NCBI GenBank assembly: GCA_029706075.1
Contig: JAINUG010000074.1
Location: 516,001 to 580,000 of the forward strand
Origin: Aldrovandia affinis
Taxonomy: Eukaryota; Chordata; Actinopteri; Notacanthiformes; Halosauridae
DNA: 64,000 nt
Reading direction: 5' to 3'
Part shown: positions 1 through 11,783 of the stretch, piece after piece
How the letters are laid out: every line of letters begins with the position of its first letter
Numbering within the stretch: position 1 is the stretch's first letter
Position numbers and translations under genes: made by a program
The notes under the pieces: model-generated
The model's database searches: none
Told to the model about the DNA's origin: nothing
The model's input: the letters and a program-made list of their open reading frames with translations, nothing else

Positions 1-875
1 CGGCACTACAGAGCCCCTGGAATGACGCGGTGACTTGAGGAGCGGAAATGTTCTCACGAGATAACATTGACTGTGAGCATCCCGTCTCTGCCCATCTCTA
101 GTTTATTCGAGGTGCACGCACGCGTGCTCGTTGAGAAACGTCGTGGATTTTACTGAGACCTTGAGCATTTGCGTTGCCGTCTCGTATTTTGAAAGCCTCC
201 GCTTTGTGCATACTGGTCTCATTTACCCAGCCGTTACAATTTTTTCCCTCCCGGTATCTTCATAACTGCCAATATATCATACATAACCATTCCTTAAAAC
301 GCCACAATTCCCCACAACCTTGACACTGGCACAGATTCTCCGCATGATTAGTCACACACAAAGGGACTGCATCTTTGTATGCGCTGGGAGATATGGTGAC
401 GTCATACTGTCCCCCGGGCGTCGAAAGGCATCTCATTGACACGCTCTAGCGGATGAGCGGTATTGAGCTCGTTTCGGACAGTCCGGTCGAGTCCAGCCTT
501 CTGCTCGACGTCGGATGAATCACCTCGCCAATACCGTTCCCAAGACCACCCCACACATTACCAGAGAGCTATAGCTTGGATCAGAGACACCATTAAAGCC
601 ATCATCTCTGCGAGGTGGTGGACCATACACACACACCGAGTCTGCCTGTGCGGAAATGAAGAGCGGCAGCTCGTCACAGAGGCCTGATTCTCAGTATCAT
701 ACAAAGTCACAAAATAGTTTCCATGATAATTCTCCGTGACTGTGTCTCATCAGTGGCCACTTTAAACGACTCCCACAGGTGATATTCTACAGGATCCTAC
801 ACAGCTGTGGTGGCATTCTGGGCTCAATGAGCGAGACTCAGAGTGCAGTGTTTTTCACCTGCGTTCCCTCCCCCC

Positions 876-1134
876 ATTACATTACATTACATTACATTAC
901 ATTACATTACATTTACATTTTAGGCATTTAGCAGACGCTCTTATCCAGAGCGACTTACACAGTTTACATTTCTTTACACACAATCCATTTATACAGCTGG
1001 ATATTTTACTGAATCAATTCAGGTTAAGTACCTCGCCCAAGGGTACAACGGCAAGAGTGTCCCCACCTGGGATCAAACCTGCAACCTTTGCGTTACAAGC
1101 CCAGCTCCCTAAGCATTATGCTAACACTGCCGCC
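876..1134 (-). mobile_element. tRNA-derived SINE (ATTAC-tailed family)
   Basis: On the minus strand this has the tRNA-like head with B box, the middle CCTTGGGCGAGGTACTTAACC segment, the core GTCGCTCTGGATAAGAGCG and a TAATG repeat tail (the plus-strand ATTAC run at 876-910). Same family as copies at 3908, 26487, 32890 and 59190. The rest of 1-1279 shows no supportable exon. Confidence 0.85.
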
Positions 1135-1279
1135 CTTCTCCTTATTCTCACCCACGTTCCCACTGGACAAGATCCATCTAGACGTACAAACCAAGTAACA
1201 ACACTCTGGCCAGAGAAGAAAAGAAAATTAAAAAAGAAAAATGGACGAGTGCAGACATGACGCAAGCGTTTACTCTCAC

Positions 1280-4200
1280 CTGCAGCGCTGCCACTCTGGC
1301 CCAGGTGAGAGGTTCCGCCGGTCTCGTCAGGCCCGCTCTCACCCGCTCTGTGCCCCGAGCTCTTCTCCCCCAGGGTCACCGAGGACGGGCAGGAGGACAG
1401 CTGGCCCAGCAGGCCCACAATGTGGCCGCCCATGTCCTGGGACGCGGGCACGTGCGGCTGGCCGAGCGCGAGGACGGGGCCGGGGTTGTGCTGGAGCTTG
1501 GGGTTGGAGGGACAGCCGTCCATCTCTCCGGGCACGGCCGTCAGAGGGAACGCCTGCGGGGAGGGCGGGTGTGCGGGAGCCAGGCTTTGGGGTTGCTGGT
1601 GGGAGGTTGGGTTGGGAGGCTGGGCTTGGTACTGGGTGGGCGGGGCGATGTGCAGGCCCAGCAACGACGGGTGCACGTGGTCCTGCCTGGTGGTGGTGGG
1701 GGAGGGGGTGGTGGTGGAAGCCTGCGCGCTCTGCACGCTGAGCAAATGCAGGAGGGCAGAGAGGGGCTGGCTCGGGGCGGGGTGGAGGAGGAGGCGGCCG
1801 GGAGGCCTGCCCTCTTGTTGTCCTGGCCGTCTGGCTGCTTGTGGAGACCGGGGGCGGGGTTAGGCTGGGGGACGAAGGGGTGGAGGTGCTGGAGGTGGTT
1901 CTCCGGTTGGGGGTGCAACAGAGCCGAGGTAGAGGAGGAGGAGGAGGAGGAGGAGGAGGAGGAGGAGGAGGAGGAGGAGTGAGAGTGCGAGGCGGGGAGC
2001 GGGGAGGACTCTCCCGTGGCCCTAAGGCTGTTCAGCTGGGACTCTTTCAGCATGCTGAGGACCGTGGGGGACCTGCGCTGCCGCTTCCGATGGGACGCCT
2101 TGTCCAGGAGGGCGACGGGGAGGGGGCGCGGTGCCCGGGAGGCGGAGGAGTGGGGGAGGAGGAGGGTGGTCGTGGTCGGGGGCCGAGCAGTGTAGGGGAC
2201 ACTACTGTGTAAAGTGCTGATCAATACCTTGGACTGCTGGGCCTCCTTGCCGACGGCCATTGCGGAGGAGGCACTGACATGGGCGTTACCGCCGTGACTC
2301 TGATTCTGGGTCTTCTGGCTGGCCAACTGGGCCTTGGCAGCGGCGGAGAGGAGGCTGCTGGCCGGGAAGGACGAGGCATGCTGATGCGGCTTCTGCTGGT
2401 TCAGGAGCTGGCCCAACGGCAGGCCCAGGAAGCCGGCGTTAGTGTTGGCGTTCGCCGCCAAGGCCGTCCCCGGCTGCCCGTTCTTCCTGTCGGAGGTGAA
2501 AGGTGGCAGTATGAGATTCTGGGGCACCTGGAAGTTGCTTTGGTTGCTCTGGGCGCTGTGGTGCTGGAGGGGGTTGCTGCCGTTGGCCGAGGTGCTGCCG
2601 CTGCCCGAGTCCTTGTATTGCTGCAGCATGCCTTCCAGGCGGCTTTTTGGGCTGGCGGGGGGGAGGGGCAGCTTGGGGGAGCTGGAGGGCTTGCTCCCGG
2701 GGGGGTAAGCAGCTAAGTTCACGCCCACCCCCTGCTCGGAGAGAGAGGAGGAGGCCGAGGAGTGGCGGGAGCGCTGGTGGGGGAGGAGCAATCCAGGCTC
2801 CCGGAGGGGGAGGAGCTACACGAAAAAGGAGGCGGGGAGCTGACGCTGCCCCCGCCGCCCTGCTGGTGGTTGAGTCCCGCACGCCCCAGGCCCAAAGCCC
2901 CAGGAGAGGAGGAGGACGGGGAGGAGAGGGAGGTGTCCAGGGAGTACGCGTGGGTGTGGGGTCCCAGTCGAGGGGAGCCCGGCGGCTCTGGGGTGCGGGG
3001 CGGCCTCTGGTTCTGGAGCAGATTTTGGGGGGTGGGCGGGCGGGGGTACCTCTGCGGCGTTCCGTAGCAAGAAAAGGGGGAGCGGCCAGGGGACGGCGGG
3101 GGCAGTTTCCTCGGGAGCAGGGTCAATTCGGGGGACAGCCGGGAGTTGGAGCCAGAGCGAGGGAGGGGCAAAGAGCCGTTGTAGGGGAATGAGACAGACA
3201 GTTGGGGAGAGCTGTTGGTGTTGGTGGGGCTGGGGTTATTGTTTAGCTTTGGCTGGACCGAGAGCCACGGTCTGGGGGAGTAAGTGCAGTGGCCTCCTTC
3301 CTCCCGGCCCCCCAGTGACCCTCCCCTCGGGTCCCTGCTCTCCATGGTGCAGAATGTGCTCCCTACAGAGGGAGAGAGAGAGAGAGAGAGAGAGAGGGAG
3401 TGAAAGAGAGTGTCAAAAATCATTCGAGAAGGTTTACTTGCCATCTTCTTTTATAGCCAACATGAAAAACGGAGGCATACGGAGAAAAAAGATCAGAGGA
3501 TCTTATCCCTCGGGCTCCACACAGACTGCAGGCCTCTCGAGGCGGCGCCCCTCGGTCACGGCTCAGTGGGTACCTGTGCCATGGGGGGCGAGGGGGAGCT
3601 GGGACGCCTGCATGCTGCGGCAGAGCGCAGCCATGGCAACCACTTTCCGACGGTGGTTACACAGCTTAGTCATGTCCTCCTTGGCTTTGCCGGGCTGCTG
3701 GCTCCGCTGTCGAACCACTGCCCCCGGGTCAAAGTTAAATACCTGGGGGAGAATTCAAAGAGTTAGGGGGCAGAGGGTGAGGACTACGTACGTTTGACTT
3801 TCTTCGCTAGCACCTGAGCGCTGGCGTCAGTTAGATGCTTTTAAACCTGTGTCCGAGGCAACGGCGTGATACGCTCGTGTGGTGCGTTCACTGTCCTTCC
3901 GCTGGCAGGCAGTGTGGTATAATGGTTAGGGAATTGGGCTTGTAACGTTAAGGTTGCAGGTTCAATTCCCAGGTGGGACACTGCCGTTGTACCCTTGAGC
4001 AAGGTACTTAACCTGAATCGCTTCAGTCAATATCCAGCTGTATAAATGCATTGTAAAGAAATGTAAACTGTAAGTCGCTCTGGATAAGAGCGTCTGCTAA
4101 ATGCCTGTAATGTAATGTCATGTAATGGGTTGTAGTCTGTGGGGTGACTACAACAAGACGTGAGGGTGTGGGGGCGATGGCTAGGGGCGCTGAGAGATAT

Positions 4201-5474
4201 TCATATTCATATTTATACACATGCACGGCTCTACCAATGACTGGAAATTAAAAGGTTGTGGCCAAGACAATGCAGAAAACAAACCTCCATCCTTTCTGAT
4301 GGAAAGTCAACAGAGGGATAGCCATTACCGATGGATAAAAATGTAGGAGAACGAAGAGGAAAAACTCGACTTTACGATAATGCTAGAGACGCATAACTCC
4401 AGTAAGAGAACAGAATATCAAACAGAATACCAAATACATTAAGTAGTGTGGTCACTAAAGTCTCTAGCCATGTGCTTACATGTTGCCGTTGGCATATGGT
4501 TGGTAACCGACCTTCAATAATGATTTAAGGAGTGTTTATCAGGGAGCCGCGTTCTCCTCAAACATCTTCTTTTTTTAAAATCGCAAATCCCCCCTGCATC
4601 TCAACCTTTGCGCAAAAGGCTATAAATATGAAAACTTCTCTTGACGATTGAATAGCTGCAGTCTCCATGGTTACGGAGTGGGAGCCTTTTTACCAGAGTT
4701 TCGCCCCTGTATGTGACATCAGATACCTCACACCTCTGAGAACAGCAGGGGGGGTATTCGCCTGTGATGCTGCTCAGACAATGAATGCAAGTGATCCACA
4801 GAAAATGTAACCCGCCTTTCTGACACGGGCCAATTTGTTTGGGGTTTCGGAAAGAAGTGACTGTCTGTCCTTACCAAGTAGAAGTAAAAGGAGGCCTAGT
4901 GGTTAATAATAATAATAATAATATATGCCATTTAGTAGACGCTTTTATCCAAAGCGACTTACAGTAGTGAGTGCATACTTTTTTTTTCAGTATATGTGGC
5001 CCCAGTGGGGATTGAACCCACAACCTAAGTGTTGCCAACGCCATGCTCTACCAACTGAGCCACACAGAACCATTGAAGTGGTTACTAAAGATACTAAAGG
5101 TTATTACAATCTCGCCATTTTAACATTTTAAGCATATCCCCTTGTACTGGTTTCTATACTTTAGAAGGTGGTTTTCTGCAATGCAATTTCCTGCTTCGTG
5201 TCATTACCATTGGGGAACGAGGGACGTGTTCAAACATATTGTGACGTAAAAGTCTCCGCATGGGCAGCTGCACTCTGGATAAGACGAGTACGACAAACGA
5301 CAAAGGGCAGGGCGGGGCCTCTCACCTTGTGTACAACCAGTGGACACTCCAGGCCACACTTGCAGGTGCCGTCAGTCAACAGATACGTTCTCACCTCCTC
5401 CACTGAAGACAGGATGGTGCCACTGGGGCTGTGCAAGAGGCAGAGGCAGAGGCAGAGGGAGAGAGAGGGAGAGA

Positions 5475-5552
<78 letters not shown>

Positions 5553-7457
5553 GAGAGGAAAGAAGATGTAACAGACAAAAATTAAGGAACTTTGATCATA
5601 GTATGTTAGGGGCAGGAATGTTAATCCCGGTGTCCTGATCAAATTCCCTAAAAACTGGTTGTCTACATCTAACTGCCTAATCATTCCACCTACACTAGAT
5701 TGGCTACACAATCCCTTGCATTCCCGAGCCACTTTGACTCCCACGTTTGTTCTCACATTTACTTTATGTAGCGTTCTCATCTTTAAACCGTAGGAATGCG
5801 ATACGGCGGCCTGTCGTTCCAGACGTTGGCAGCGCCACTCCTGTAATATGGCCTTCAACTATGAACAATTCTGACTGAACATGCACGCTTACTTTGGACT
5901 GTAATTTAATGAGTCCAAAGTACTCGCTGTTGCGTTCAAGTCGGGAGCTCTTGCACGCCAATGAAATCGAGAGTGCACTCGAGAGCAGCGACGGTGGAAA
6001 AGAGCCAATACCGAGGTGAGTCAAGTTAACGGGAGTCTCTGAGGCAAACGAACATTTCCTCATCGATAACTTGTATGGAAAATGCACCATAAATACGCAA
6101 TATAGTCATGCACCAAATAGTTAGGTGTCATCTGTCACCTGTATCAATAAATGGGCCACCAGTTGGGGAATTCCCCTTTTTGGCAGTCAACGGACATTTT
6201 CTTCTCCAAGGTGGAAAATTACATGCGGGGATGAAATCTGAACAATACGCAGTAAGAACAAATCTTTTAAAATATGTTGCCGTTTGTTGGCTCTTAAATA
6301 TTGAGCAGTACATTCTTACGCACATATATAAAATATATAATGGCTGACAGATCTTCGGTCAAGTAGATTGAGTTGGGTAATCTTTACGCTCAGAGGATTC
6401 GAATGATTATTCTCACTATCAAAAGTCACAAAGATGAATAAATTTATGTCTGAAACACAATTTTCAGGGGGAGGCCCCTGCTTTGGGTGAAAGAATCGGA
6501 TTGAACTGCAGCACAACATGAACAGTGAAAACAAAACTTTGGGGAAATAGTATCTGACCTTTTCTTAAACAGGTAGGTGTGTTTAAAGAAATAAAAATGT
6601 AAATACAAAAATGTTGAGATGATGGCCAGACCTGGGTCAAATATGTACTTGAAATACTAACTGGAATCGAATAACTTTAGAATCCAGTCAAATTTGAAAA
6701 CACATTCAACAAAACATGTTACTAGCCAAAACACACAATGATATGAAAGTGGAATTGTGTTCTGAATTTCAGAGAAAACGGATGCTTCTTTATTTGAAAT
6801 TCTTGATACTTGGCAATTTGACCCAGGTCTGGTGATGGCACGTCACAACGCTAACAATCAAAATGTGTGCTTATGCCAAGCGATTTTACAACAGATTCAG
6901 ATGGCCCAGACAAGTTGTCAAGATTGGAGTGAAATCACCACGTCGCAAGCCTCGATCAGGGCGTCATTGTTCACATAGTGTGAGAGGGTCAACGAGCCCC
7001 AATAATTGCGGTTACGTTCTCCCGACAATTTTCTAGCACGTTCAAAATTTTTGTTGTAGCTCTTGTAGTGTGAGAGGTGCTACAAAGGCGATTTGTCAAT
7101 GGCAACAGCCAATAAGCTGATGTCATTACAAAAACAGCACTCCGGTACTAAACAAACTGCCACTCCACCACTGGTCACGACAAGCAGACAGGCAAGAGCA
7201 TCTTGCAACGTTGCTACGTCTTTAAGAGTGCGCACCGTTACGACGGAGACGACTCAAGATTTCAGAAGTTGTGATCGTTAAATATGAGACGTCCTGCAAC
7301 GTTAAGACTCCAAACATCTTGTAGTGCCCACTCTGCATTACCTGATGTACGCAACTGCCCCGCCCTCCACTGTCCTCTGCCAGCCAACAGGAACCTGCGC
7401 TGCCAACATGGGGGCTCCATCTTTGTCTCCAGCGCCACACTCACTGCCTCCAGTCAT
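1280..7457 (-). CDS. mbd6: Methyl-CpG-binding domain protein 6, partial (first four coding exons)
   Basis: MBD5/MBD6-family nuclear protein; in mammals MBD6 associates with the PR-DUB (BAP1) deubiquitinase complex. Coding exons on the minus strand are 7457-7342, 5428-5326, 3742-3574 and 3362-1280, all with consensus GT/AG sites and compatible phases (2, 0, 1). The ATG at 7457 opens a short acidic leader, then the MBD: VPVGWQR near residue 22, YISPSGT at 37-43, and [15 protein letters not shown] ending exon 2 at residue 73. Exon 3 starts VFNFDPGA and contains [17 protein letters not shown], the family hallmark after the MBD. The large fourth exon is Pro/Ser/Gln-rich. It changes reading frame twice (between 2719 and 2815, and between about 1745 and 1860). 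Later exons are outside the window or not recognisable. MBD5 is the alternative; synteny with DDIT3 and MARS1 favours MBD6. Confidence 0.92.
1929..1979 (+). repeat. (GGA)n trinucleotide repeat inside the MBD6 coding exon
   Basis: About 50 bases of GAG/GGA repeat on the plus strand; on the minus strand it reads as TCC/CTC and encodes a run of about 17 serines in the MBD6 low-complexity region. It lies close upstream of the second apparent frame change in this exon. Confidence 0.85.
3367..3402 (+). repeat. (GA)n microsatellite at MBD6 exon 4 acceptor
   Basis: About 35 bases of GA repeat directly next to the splice acceptor of MBD6 exon 3362-1280. On the gene strand it reads (TC)n and supplies the polypyrimidine tract. 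Confidence 0.85.
3908..4128 (+). mobile_element. Full-length tRNA-derived SINE in MBD6 intron
   Basis: Full-length copy. The tRNA-like head carries an A box (TGGTATAATGGTTAGG) and a B box (GGTTCAATTCC), followed by CCCTTGAGCAAGGTACTTAACC, the core AGTCGCTCTGGATAAGAGCG and a TAATG-type tail. Antisense to MBD6. Confidence 0.9.
4922..5072 (-). mobile_element. tRNA-Ala-like SINE, minus strand
   Basis: On the minus strand this begins with a tRNA-like head (GTGGCTCAGTTGGTAGAGC), then GGGTTCAATCCCC, and ends in the GTCGCTTTGGATAAAAGCG core and ATTATT repeats. Same family as 28886-29038 and 56147-56300; distinct from the larger SINE with the TGGTATAATGG head. Confidence 0.85.
5456..5552 (+). repeat. 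(GA)n microsatellite upstream of MBD6 exon 2
   Basis: About 95 bases of GA repeat that reads (TC)n on the gene strand, about 30 bases upstream of the acceptor of exon 5428-5326. It probably extends the pyrimidine tract; repeat-length variation could affect splicing (inference). Confidence 0.9.
6627..6831. mobile_element. hAT-like MITE, CAGACCTGGGTC termini
   Basis: 205 bases with terminal inverted repeats CAGACCTGGGTCAAAT / ATTTGACCCAGGTCTG. It is flanked by near-identical 8-base duplications ATGATGGC (6619-6626) and GTGATGGC (6832-6839). An 8-base duplication is typical of hAT transposons. A diverged second copy is at 54640-54877. No coding capacity. Confidence 0.8.
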
Positions 7458-10400
7458 TTTCTAGCCTCAGGCTTCCAGCACCTTTAAACGAAAGTCATGA
7501 TAGGAAAGGGATGGGTGGGGGGGGCAGATGATACGCAAACAAGATGAGACAAAGCGCAGCCATATAGCGGCACTGCTTTGAAGTTTTGCCGATAAATTGT
7601 TCTTACATTACAACAGAAAGGGACTCTAGTTCAGAAGGCATGCAAGGAGATACAAAAATACAGTCAACATATTTCACCTAAAGGAGTGAATAGGGTCTAT
7701 TCTGCGTACTGACAGGTAGCAAATTGGTGAAAGGAGTGGGGGGGACGGGGGGTGCCTAGTGGGGAAGAGAGGAATCAATACCTTTTCATCTTTATAAAGC
7801 CCTGGCCAGTGTCATCCATGGAATCCACCCTTCAAAACACATGATTTTCCAGACAGGCAGGACACATTAGGACTTAAAGCAAGTCTATGGTCCACCCCTC
7901 TTTCGCCCTATTATTCTTCCTTCTTTCTGACCGTCTTGCGCTGTACAAGGGCCCTGGAATACTCCTCCGTGCCTTCGGCTGAAACAGAAAAAGACCTGAA
8001 ATGCAACTACATGGGCAAGTGCCTGAAATGATGGGCATCTCTATACTATCGCAGGTATATAATGGAAAACATGCTCTTTCTTCCCTAGCACATCAATTAT
8101 TGTCTAAATAAAATTGCTGTACAGACAACACATTAGTCCACCCAGCGCAAACAAACTCTCAACAGACAGAGCAGTAAAACACTTTGATATGTCTCACTTC
8201 TCTTCAACCTTGTGGTGACTGACTGAAACAACACTTCCATACAGACAGAGGTGACAGGTCTTCTTTAACAGCTCTCAGAAAGAAAAACAGAGAAAAACAG
8301 AAAACAACAGTTTTGAGATGGGGATTCAGACACTGCTGTCTTAAGTTTCAAAAAGGGCAAAAGAAAGCCGCATAGTAAACAGAGAGAGAGATAGTCTCTT
8401 CTCTCTCTCTGCTCCAAGAGGTGTGAAATGTGTCACTGTGTTTCCTGTTTGAAGTTTTGACAGGAGCTCTTTCCCAGATGTGTGACTGGAGCTACCAACA
8501 GGAGAGGAGAGCAGGGGACAGAAAGAAGGGAAGAAAAGGAAATCAAAGAAAAGAAAACAGCAAAAGTGGCAGAGGTAAAGAGAGAGAAACGCTAAAAGAT
8601 AAAGGAGCCAAGGAAACCACATCAAAGTCCACACGTGGAGAACAGCAGACAGCTAGAGAAAGTCCAGGCTCACCAACACGGCTTCAAAACCAAAGTTCGC
8701 CCGCGACGGCTCATTTATGACAGCGGGTATGGCCCCAGCGAGTCTCCAAACCACAACTACACACAACCAAACTATGTTGCGGCAGGTCCATGGTTTGTGC
8801 TCCAAGCACCGATGGATTTCTATCGTAGGCAGGATAAGAATCAGAAAGTGATACAATACGAAATAAGCTGACCGATCATGTAGCAAGGAAAAGCGGCATA
8901 GAAACATTCGGCACAAATGTGGAAAAGACCATTGGCTATTATGGAACACGTTTATTTATTTATTTTCAATCCAGTGAAAATTGCCTATTGGTGTGGAAGC
9001 TAACAGACAGCCAGTTCACAGATCTAGCCAGAGACGACAAGGAATGAGAGCAGACAGACAGACAACATTTATATACACAAGACGAGGAAAGAAAGACAGA
9101 GAAGTCGCACAAGCACTGAGATAGAGGAAAAGAAAGACCGGTCCACATGCACAAGAGAGACAGCAAAAAAAAAAAAAAAAGGTCAAAATAGGCAGAGCAG
9201 CAGCAGACAGCAAGATAATGCATGGGTGATGGTTGAGATTTGTATAAACATACCAAGATCCTCAGGGTAAACTGGAGCAGCTTGAAGGTGTACTGGAACA
9301 GCTTTGACAGGTGAAATAAATAAAGCATGATTGTTTTAGTATTAATCCACTGCAGAAATGTTAAAAGACTTTTCTGCATTAGTGCAATTTGTTGAAACCC
9401 AAATCCATCAGGTTTAAGGCACCACGGACATCCATCATGTACACCTGAGACATACACATACAACCAAAAACACATCCATTAATTTATGTATATTTTCCCA
9501 TGGGGTTACTTACATGACATGTTGGTAATAACATAGATTGTTAGGCTGCGAAGGACATTTGAGGTACAACATTATCTCTACAGTGCATTTTCAGGCAATG
9601 ATCAAAACAGGACTGGGTCACAGCTCATAGGCACAGAATATTACCAAAACAACACTCTTGGTTCTATGACTGAAGCTAAATGTTCTCCCATCTATTCCGA
9701 GTTGAACAAAGGATTTAAACCTTCAAACTAAAATGTTACAGCAGTTCTCCTTCAACTTAAAAAAAAAAAAAACTTGCTCAAACTAAATTGGCAATTCTGT
9801 ATGTGAACTTACCTTGCAAAGCGTAATTTTACTTTAGGGATGCAACTTTAAAACAATATTAAATTTCATGACAACTTGGAATTGTGATTTTATTATTTAA
9901 TCTAAACTTCCAATAAACAACGTTGCCACAAATTGAACATATGTTGATAGCCAACTCGTTGTCACGAAATTCATTGTCTAACTCATTGTTATGAAGATAT
10001 GTAAATTATGCAGGGGTATGGGGGTATGTGTGAATACTTCTAAACTAGCACAAATAATAATATAGATACTAGCAAGTTAGCAATTCAGCCAACACGCATA
10101 AATAGCTAAGAGCGTGCTGTGCTTGGTGAACGCCAACTAAGAATCACTGGTTTGAGAACAAACCGGCGAGCAGTTACGAGTTTGAGACGGAGAGCTAACT
10201 AGCCATTTCGCTAGCTAGCTAAATAGCAAACCAGCGAGGCAATTAAATCATAAACCATGACTCATTCCAAGTGTAAACAAATCCACCATTGCTCCACCAA
10301 CTGGGGAAGGCATATCACGCTGTACTCTGTGCTAGCTAGAAGTAGCCAACAGATATGGAAACGTCTAAAAACGTAGCTAGCAAGCTAGCCAGTCAGATAA

Positions 10401-10950
10401 GCTGAACACGCTAACTGGCTAGCTAGCTCGCGCACTGGGGCTGCAACATACCTCTGTTTACGAAGTTTCCTGCTTCTTCTCTGTACTGCAAACGGATGAA
10501 GACTAGGCTAGCTTGTAAGCTAGTTGACAGACTTTTGTTGTTGTTGCTGTTGCCGTTGTTGTTACGCGCTTTTCTATCTATGCCTTTCCCTCTATAGCTA
10601 GCCCGTCTGCCCGTCCTGTTAAAAAACAAAGAGCAATAACGCAGGGTTTTATTGCGACCGTTGCATTGTCGCAAATGACTTTAAATTCGAGTAGGTCCCA
10701 GTCGACCGCAGGAGGTCCGATCGCTTCGTTCAACCCCCTGCCCGTCGCTCTAGGCTTGATTCGGCCGCGCAAGTCTATGTTCTGTTTGGATTTGGACTCT
10801 CCGATGCACCTTTTAGCTAATCCCCGTTTCCAAGTTCCTATTTTTCCTTTAGATTCCGTGCCAAAAAAAATCATGGAGTTTCCTCCCGAGCATGCGCACT
10901 TACAGAGGGACAGCCCTGGGAATTCCATACCCACAATGCACTAGGTCGAT
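7458..10950 (-). other. MBD6 5' intron and probable promoter region
   Basis: No supportable coding exon. The exon with the MBD6 ATG has a possible acceptor (CTAG) just upstream of 7457, so 5' non-coding exon(s) probably lie further upstream. The interval 10420-10930 is relatively CpG-rich and ends in a 24-base A run at 10966; it is the most plausible promoter area (inference). Between 10150 and 10420 the tetranucleotide GCTA/TAGC is strikingly frequent. Confidence 0.4.
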
Positions 10951-11783
10951 GAAAGGGGATGTTTGAAAAAAAAAAAAAAAAAAAAAAAGACAAACGAGGC
11001 TGCTAAGAGGAACATGCTTTTTAAATAGGCGTACAACCACTGTTCGCACAATATTGCAATTGTTGGGCAAAGTGGGGGCATTGGTGCATTGCCTTGCCTA
11101 ATTTGAACAAAAATTGCACTTGCACTCGAGTACATATCTGTAGCTAAATTATTGCATTGAGCAGGAACAGTTGCCCCTTCCAAGTGTCTACTTTAGCGTG
11201 ATGTGTAAACTGGCGACACCTCATTCTAGAGAACCTTTTACAAAGTTCTTCACGGACAAAACCTTCCTAGGGAAGCATTCTTCTCCAGTATGGAGATTCA
11301 GTGACCTCCGAAACCGAACCAAACTAGCACTTAATAGATTGTCATTGACAAATATATTGCTATTTAAGATGAAACATTTAGCTAAACCCGAGGCCGTCAG
11401 CTCTGGAAAAGCTCAACCTGCCTGCAAGTTGCAACAGTGGCCACGTATTTATGGTAGGATAGGAATGCTGCTTATTATTTTAAATATCGATTTAAATATA
11501 TGTACACGTCTATAAATATATTGGAAGTTTAAATTAAACAACAAAAGGCACAATTCCACATTGGAGTTGGAAAAGCCACAACACACAAATGCACCAACCC
11601 GAAAGACAGACAAACAATGCGTTTACCTCACATGCTGACTACAGACTTTACAGTGCCCACCACATTTCTGCACACTTGTAGGTCATATATTATGTAACGG
11701 ATGGTGGCTGCCTACCTTGCAACCTTTTTTTCTGTTCTGTCATTTTAGCCATAGCTTACGGTAAAGAAAATAACTTACAACTA

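Larger units (their letters stand above)
5326..7457 (-). other. mbd6: MBD6 methyl-CpG-binding domain exons
   Basis: The MBD is split over exons 7457-7342 and 5428-5326 and finishes at the start of exon 3742-3574. The split codon AG|C gives the Ser of YISPSG. Residues about 15-82 cover the domain. The cysteine cluster TCKCGLEC, typical of MBD5/6, is intact. Family members MBD5 and MBD6 are known not to bind methylated DNA detectably and to act through chromatin complexes instead. The intron 5429-7341 holds a hAT-like MITE at 6627-6831. Intron 3743-5325 holds two SINEs. Confidence 0.9.

Noticed and set aside
260..442. 60-codon minus-strand ORF downstream of MBD6, possible last exon
   Set aside because: An upstream CTAG acceptor would splice into a different frame that stops after 14 codons, and the ORF itself resembles no MBD5/6 tail. 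No codon or family support.
8341..8720. Hydrophobic minus-strand ORF and Lys-rich plus-strand ORF in the MBD6 5' intron
   Set aside because: They are the two strands of one purine-rich tract (GAAAGAAGGG...), which makes such ORFs by composition alone.
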